Below are positions 60,541 to 64,000 of a stretch of 64,000 nt of DNA, piece after piece (position 1 is the first letter of the stretch; every line of letters begins with the position of its first letter). The DNA is from Cellulomonas hominis (GTDB lineage Bacteria > Actinomycetota > Actinomycetes > Actinomycetales > Cellulomonadaceae), in contig NZ_CABEGA010000001.1 of the NCBI RefSeq assembly GCF_901521055.1, forward strand, positions 148,492 to 212,491, written 5' to 3'. A model generated the notes under the pieces. The model worked only from the letters and a program-made list of their open reading frames with translations, was not told where the DNA came from and searched no databases. The translations under genes were made by a program, and so were the position numbers.

Positions 60541-60916
60541 GCAACACCACCTGGACGAGGTCTTCGCGGCCCTGTCCGACGCGACCCGACGCGACGTCCT
60601 CGTGCGCCTCGGCGAGGGGCCGGCGACCATCGGCCAGCTCGCCGAGCCGCACGGCATCACGCTCACCGGCATGAAGAAGCACGTGCAGGTGCTCGAGGAC
60701 GCCGGTCTGGTCGCCACCGAGAAGGTCGGGCGCGCACGCCAGTGCCGCCTGGGGACCGAGCGGCTGGACGACGCCATGTCCTGGATCGCGTTCTACCAGC
60801 GCCTGTGGGAGCGCCGGCTCGACGGCCTCGAGGCCTTCTTCACCCTGCAGCAGGGCGTGCCGGACGACGACGCGCCCGACGACGGACCGCCACCGACGGA
60901 AGGACCTACGCCATGA
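60533..60916 (+). CDS. ArsR-type winged-helix regulator (SRPBCC partner)
   Basis: 127 aa. LDEVFAALSDATRRDVLVRLGEGPATIGQLAEP and ITLTGMKKHVQVLEDAGLV form the winged helix; there is no CxC metal site. It belongs to the group always found beside an SRPBCC/AHSA1 protein. Coupled to that gene by ATGA overlap. The acidic, Pro-rich tail (DDDAPDDGPPP) is probably unstructured. Confidence 0.92.
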   Translation: MVQQHHLDEVFAALSDATRRDVLVRLGEGPATIGQLAEPHGITLTGMKKHVQVLEDAGLVATEKVGRARQCRLGTERLDDAMSWIAFYQRLWERRLDGLEAFFTLQQGVPDDDAPDDGPPPTEGPTP

Positions 60917-61371
60917 CCACCGACGCCACCGACCTCGAGCTCCGCGCCTCGCGGGTGCTGCCCGCCACGCCGGACGAGGTCTTCGACGCCTACACCGACG
61001 CCGAGAAGCAGAAGATCTGGTTCGCCATCCTCGACACCGAGCCCGGCGTCGTCGAGATCGAGGTCGACCTGCGCGTCGGCGGGCAGCAGACCGCGGTCTG
61101 GGGACCCAGCCGCGACCAGCTGTTCCGCGAGACGCAGACGTTCCTCGAGATCGACCGGCCCCACCGGCTGGTCACCGAGTCGGTGGGCAGCAGCCCGGAC
61201 GGCCAGACCATGACGACGCACGTCGTGGTGACGTTCGAGGCCGTGGAGGGCGGCACGCTGATGAGCGTGGTGCAGAGCGGCTTCCCGACGCCCGAGGTGC
61301 GCGACTTCTTCGCCGAGATGGCGTGGGTCGGCGCGTTCGACCGGATCGAGGCGTACCTGTCGCGCGCGTGA
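60913..61371 (+). CDS. SRPBCC (AHSA1-like) domain protein
   Basis: 152 aa. RASRVLPATPDEVFDAYTDAEKQKIWF at the start, GGQQTAVWGPSRDQLFRETQ and VVQSGFPTPEVRDFFAEMAW match the activator of Hsp90-like START superfamily. A hydrophobic ligand pocket is expected. Translationally coupled to the ArsR-type regulator, whose effector it may bind or whose product it may be. Physiological role unknown. Confidence 0.9.
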   Translation: MTTDATDLELRASRVLPATPDEVFDAYTDAEKQKIWFAILDTEPGVVEIEVDLRVGGQQTAVWGPSRDQLFRETQTFLEIDRPHRLVTESVGSSPDGQTMTTHVVVTFEAVEGGTLMSVVQSGFPTPEVRDFFAEMAWVGAFDRIEAYLSRA

Positions 61372-61390
61372 TCCCGCGCGGCTGATCGGC

Positions 61391-61423
61391 ACGACGGCCG
61401 GGGCCCACCACCCCGGCCGTCGT
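61391..61423. terminator. Bidirectional terminator
   Basis: Perfect 13-bp stem ACGACGGCCGGGG / CCCCGGCCGTCGT with a 7-nt loop between convergent SRPBCC (ends 61371) and TetR (ends 61446) genes. Confidence 0.75.
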
Positions 61424-61445
61424 CGCGCGCGCCCGGGCTGGTCGG

Positions 61446-62042
61446 TCAGCGCGCCGGGGCGCCGTACCGCAGGCCGTCGACGAGGAGGTCGAGCAACCCG
61501 CGCACGCGCTGCTCCCAGCGGTCGGAGTCCGGGACGTTCCACACGCCGCCCATCGCCAGCATCACCTGCTCGCCGTCGACGTCGGGCCGCACCGACCCGT
61601 CGGCGCGCCCGGCGTCCAGCAGGAGGTCGATCGCGGCGATGATCCGGCTGCGCGTCTCGGCGAACAGGGACGAGTCCGAGCCGACGGCCGTGCGCAGCGC
61701 CGCGCCCATCCCCCGCTTCGCGGCGGCGTACCGGACGAACCGGCCCATCCACTCCCGCAGGGCGTCGACCGCGGGGCCGTCCTGGTCGAGCAGCGCCGGC
61801 GCCGCGTCGCACAGCGCGGTGACCTCCTGCCGGTACGCCGCCTCGACCAGCGCGCTGCGCTCCGGGAAGTGCCGGTAGAGCGTCCCGATCCCGACGCCCG
61901 CGCGCTGGGCGATGGCCTCCAGGGGCATGTCGCCGTCCTCGGCGAGCGCCTCCACGGCGACGGCGAGCAGCCGCGCACGGTTGCGCGCGGCGTCGGCGCG
62001 CAGCGGCCGGGCGGCGGCGGGCGACGAGGATGCAGCGGTCAC
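61446..62042 (-). CDS. TetR/AcrR family regulator
   Basis: 198 aa, GTG start with AAGGGGAAG upstream. HTH at about 15-65 (ARLLAVAVEALAEDGDMPLE, GVGIGTLYRHFPERSALVEA). The C-terminal domain belongs to the type with GMGAALRTAVGSDSSLFAETR and a conserved Trp region, often regulating nearby reductases. Divergent from a VOC protein at 62231; two matching palindromes lie just upstream. Confidence 0.92.
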   Translation of the reverse strand: MTAASSSPAAARPLRADAARNRARLLAVAVEALAEDGDMPLEAIAQRAGVGIGTLYRHFPERSALVEAAYRQEVTALCDAAPALLDQDGPAVDALREWMGRFVRYAAAKRGMGAALRTAVGSDSSLFAETRSRIIAAIDLLLDAGRADGSVRPDVDGEQVMLAMGGVWNVPDSDRWEQRVRGLLDLLVDGLRYGAPAR

Positions 62043-62062
62043 GGTCGACTTCCCCTTGCGAT

Positions 62063-62112
62063 CCGGAGGTCCCTCCGGTTAGAGTCAGGAGCGAAACGGA
62101 GGCTCCTCCGTT
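62063..62112. promoter_or_regulatory. Two TetR operators upstream of the TetR gene
   Basis: CCGGAGG-TC-CCTCCGG (62063-62078) and AACGGAGG-CT-CCTCCGTT (62095-62112): two palindromes with the common core CGGAGG-N2-CCTCCG, centres 33 bp apart (three helical turns). Strong candidates for cooperative binding by the adjacent TetR protein. Confidence 0.7.
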
Positions 62113-62230
62113 CCAGGGTACGCCGCCCGCGCCGCCCCGTCGACGCCGGTCCTCCCGGGCCCCCGGCCCGGCCCGACCGCCGACCCGGCCGCCAGCGCAC
62201 CCGACCGTCCGACCCCTCGCGGAGGCACCC

Positions 62231-62584
62231 ATGGCCAGCACGTTCCACGGACTCACGTTCGACGCCTACGACGCCCACGCCGTCGCCCGGTTCTGGGGCG
62301 CTGCCCTCGGCCGGGACGTCGCGCCCGGCGCCAGCCCCGAGCACGCCGAGCTGCTCGACGACCCCGCGAGTGGCGCGCCCCGGCTCGTCTTCGACCGCGT
62401 CCGCTCCGGCGGCGTCGTCCGCAACGCCCTGCACCTGGACCTCGTGACCACCGACCTCGAGCGGGAGTCCGAGCGGCTCGTGCGCCTCGGGGCCCGGCGG
62501 CTCGGCGCGGTGGGCGGCGCGGCGCGGTGGGTGAGCCTGACCGACCCCGAGGGCAACGCCTTCGACCTCATCCCGGCCGCCTGA
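62231..62584 (+). CDS. VOC family (glyoxalase-like) protein
   Basis: 117 aa, GGAGG 6 nt before the ATG. Glyoxalase_6-type domain: LTFDAYDAHAVARFWGAALG, NALHLDLVTTDLERESERL and SLTDPEGNAFDLIPAA. Metal ligands His (in HLDL) and Glu/Asp near the end are in place. Likely a small dioxygenase or resistance-type binding protein; substrate unknown. Probably repressed by the divergent TetR. Confidence 0.87.
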   Translation: MASTFHGLTFDAYDAHAVARFWGAALGRDVAPGASPEHAELLDDPASGAPRLVFDRVRSGGVVRNALHLDLVTTDLERESERLVRLGARRLGAVGGAARWVSLTDPEGNAFDLIPAA

Positions 62585-62693
62585 CACCGCCACGGACGGG
62601 TGAATCACCCGGCCCACCGCGCGCCATTGACCCCTTTGTCCTAGTTTGCGACTGCAGTCACCGCAGACCCGCACACCGACAGGGGAAGACGCC

Positions 62694-62960
62694 ATGACCA
62701 GCCCTTACGGCCAGAACCAGCACACCCCCGCCGTCCCCACGGCGACCACCGGGACCCCGGTCCTGTCCATCATCACGTTCGTGCTCTCGGCGATCGCCGT
62801 GCTGTTCCTGCCGATCGTGTTCGGACTCGCTGGAATTGTCACCGGCATCTTCGCCGTCGTGCGCAAGGAGCGCCTCGGCAAGATCGCCCTGATCGTCGCC
62901 GTCGTGGCCACGATCGTCGGTTTCGCGCTCGGCGCGCTCGTCATGAGCCAGATGTCCTGA
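62694..62960 (+). CDS. DUF4190-like small membrane protein
   Basis: 88 aa from ATG 62694 with AGGGGAAG upstream. Short polar N-terminus (SPYGQNQHT), then two membrane segments (VLSIITFVLSAIAVLFLPIVFG; IALIVAVVATIVGFALGAL) joined by a basic loop VVRKERLGK. The pattern LGIxxG and the GK-x-ALI between helices is that of DUF4190. Function unknown; common in actinobacteria. Confidence 0.8.
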   Translation: MTSPYGQNQHTPAVPTATTGTPVLSIITFVLSAIAVLFLPIVFGLAGIVTGIFAVVRKERLGKIALIVAVVATIVGFALGALVMSQMS

Positions 62961-63066
62961 CCTCGGCGCAGGCCGCTCACCAGCGGCCCCGCGGCCGTTC
63001 CGGATGCGGGAACCGTCATCCCGTGGGACGGTCATGACCGTTCGAACCGCGACATGGAGGTGCCCG

Positions 63067-63336
63067 ATGGGATTCTTCGCTTTTCTGCTGCTGGGACTGA
63101 TCGCCGGTGCGATCGCGAAGGCGATCCTGCCCGGGCGTCAGGCGGGCGGCTGGTTCGTGACCCTGCTCCTCGGCGTGGTGGGTGCGCTGCTCGGCGGCTG
63201 GCTGGGCAGCGTGCTGTTCAACCGCCCGCTCGAGGAGTTCTGGTCGCTGCAGTCGTGGCTGCTCGCCATCGCCGGCTCGATCATCGTGCTGCTCATCTAC
63301 GGCGCGCTGACCGGCCGCAAGGGCGCCCGCGCCTGA
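63067..63336 (+). CDS. GlsB/YeaQ/YmgE family membrane protein
   Basis: 89 aa from ATG 63067 (GGAGG at 63056). Three membrane segments with Gly-rich GLIAGAIAKAILPGRQAGGW and GVVGALLGGWLGSVLF, the transglycosylase-associated/YeaQ pattern. Family members are stress-induced small membrane proteins; GlsB interacts with envelope stress proteins in enterococci. Confidence 0.88.
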   Translation: MGFFAFLLLGLIAGAIAKAILPGRQAGGWFVTLLLGVVGALLGGWLGSVLFNRPLEEFWSLQSWLLAIAGSIIVLLIYGALTGRKGARA

Positions 63337-63449
63337 CGCCCCACCAGGGGGCATCGACCTGGTCCGGCGCGTGGTGGGACACCACCGCCGGACCGGTGCC
63401 GGGCACCCGCACCTGACGGTGGGACACCGTCACGTGCGCCCGGCACGAC

Positions 63450-63489
63450 GAGGGCTCGCACATCCACTCCGGTGGATGCGCGAGCCCTC
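63450..63489. terminator. Bidirectional hairpin terminator
   Basis: 18-bp stem GAGGGCTCGCACATCCAC / GTGGATGCGCGAGCCCTC (one mismatch) with a 4-nt loop, between convergent genes ending at 63336 and 63503. Confidence 0.75.
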
Positions 63490-63502
63490 GCTGCGTCTGC
63501 TG

Positions 63503-63790
63503 TCAGTCCCGGGGCGCGAGCGTGAAGGCGGGGCCGCCCGTCCCGGTCGCCGGGTCGGCGTCCAGCGTCAGGTCCGCGAGCGCCTCGGCGGTCGTCGGCG
63601 GTACGAAGACCGTGGCGCCCTCGGTCGCGATCACCTCGTCGCCGGGCACGGCCTCCGGGACGAGCGCGAGGTCGAAGGCCCCGAGCTGCTGCTCGGACTC
63701 CGCGATGCGCAGGCCGCCGGACTCGGGCAGTCCGGCACGGGTGGTCAGGTCACGGACGGCGGTGCTGGCGTTCTCGGTCACGGTGAGCAC
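63503..63790 (-). CDS. HesB-like (A-type Fe-S scaffold fold) protein lacking the cysteines
   Basis: 95 aa from GTG 63790 with GAGAGGAG upstream. Begins VLTVTENASTAVRDLTTRAG and has GLRIAESEQQ, then EVIATEGATVFVPPTTAEAL and a Gly-rich end, following the IscA/HesB fold. No Cys at all, so it cannot hold an Fe-S cluster in the usual way. Such proteins are frequent in actinobacteria and annotated as HesB or adhesin-like; the role is unknown. Confidence 0.75.
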   Translation of the reverse strand: MLTVTENASTAVRDLTTRAGLPESGGLRIAESEQQLGAFDLALVPEAVPGDEVIATEGATVFVPPTTAEALADLTLDADPATGTGGPAFTLAPRD

Positions 63791-64000
63791 AGGTGCTCCT
63801 CTCGTCGCCGGTGGCGGTCGCCGCACCCGTGAGGGGTGCGTGGCGACCATCGGACCCCTCCACCGTCGGCAGGTCCGCGACGAGATGCAACCGCGGGTCC
63901 GCTGGGCAAGACCCGCCGCGTCCGCTGCGCGGAGCCCGCTGGACACCCCGCGCCCGGCAGGGCACGCTCCGCCCTCCGCCCTCCGCCCTCCCGCTCGCCC
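63791..64000. other. Right edge, no gene seen
   Basis: 210 nt upstream of the HesB-like gene. It has no convincing coding frame; codon third-position use is poor in all frames. It should hold the promoter of that gene. The last 30 nt are a C-rich ctccgccctccgccctccc stretch of short repeats. Confidence 0.4.

Overview
This is chromosomal DNA from a high-GC Gram-positive actinobacterium, most likely Cellulomonadaceae. The evidence is very high GC, GTG starts, many 4-bp GTGA/ATGA gene overlaps, leaderless-type promoters (TANNNT 6-7 nt before the start codon), two LAxTG (sortase E type) surface proteins, a LysX-type lysyl-PG synthase/LysRS fusion, and glycoside hydrolases with sugar transporters. 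The genus is an inference from gene content. No transposase, integrase, phage gene or CRISPR array was seen.

Layout. 1-4155: end of an unknown gene, a TetR regulator, then a quinone-oxidoreductase-like MDR, an LLM flavin oxidoreductase and an F420-reductase-like NADP-binding protein (a redox cassette). 4234-8644: GH3 beta-glucosidase plus MFS sugar transporter, divergent from a double-headed (tandem) TetR protein whose intergenic region has a two-turn direct repeat. 8664-10206: Ntn hydrolase and a stand-alone receiver protein. 10250-17203: an envelope island with a membrane metallophosphoesterase, small membrane proteins, a LALTG surface protein, a PdaC-like polysaccharide deacetylase and a CPBP protease. 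It includes two paralogous small helical proteins, each translationally coupled to a hydrolase, and the wreck of a duplicated VWA gene. 17206-20945: NarL-type two-component system divergent from an ABC exporter. 20952-27869: lysX-DMT-esterase operon divergent from an amino-acid/polyamine permease. 27911-32413: frameshifted DUF2510 gene, 909-aa LAITG surface protein and a second CPBP protease.

32465-35428: arsenic locus (ArsR-ArsC fusion, ArsC, ArsM, small Cys protein, ArsR) with a shared operator. No arsenite efflux gene lies in the window. 35445-40064: lipoproteins, VWA/YfbK-like protein, tRNA-Lys, a tiny zinc-ribbon protein and a chemoreceptor. 40065-49223: giant secreted RCC1-repeat protein, epoxide hydrolase, XRE regulator with SDR, PQQ-propeller protein, DUF1801. 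49388-55900: LacI-regulated GH42 beta-galactosidase and oligosaccharide ABC importer. 55914-64000: RtcB, DUF2071, DUF2231, DUF4383, ArsR-SRPBCC pair, TetR-VOC pair and small membrane proteins.

The most interesting signal is a 16-bp palindrome (TGCGAC-N4-GTCGCA type). It ends exactly 59 bp before the start codon of four different envelope genes (at 12407, 13357, 16355 and, on the minus strand, 28562). I infer an unrecognised cell-envelope regulon.
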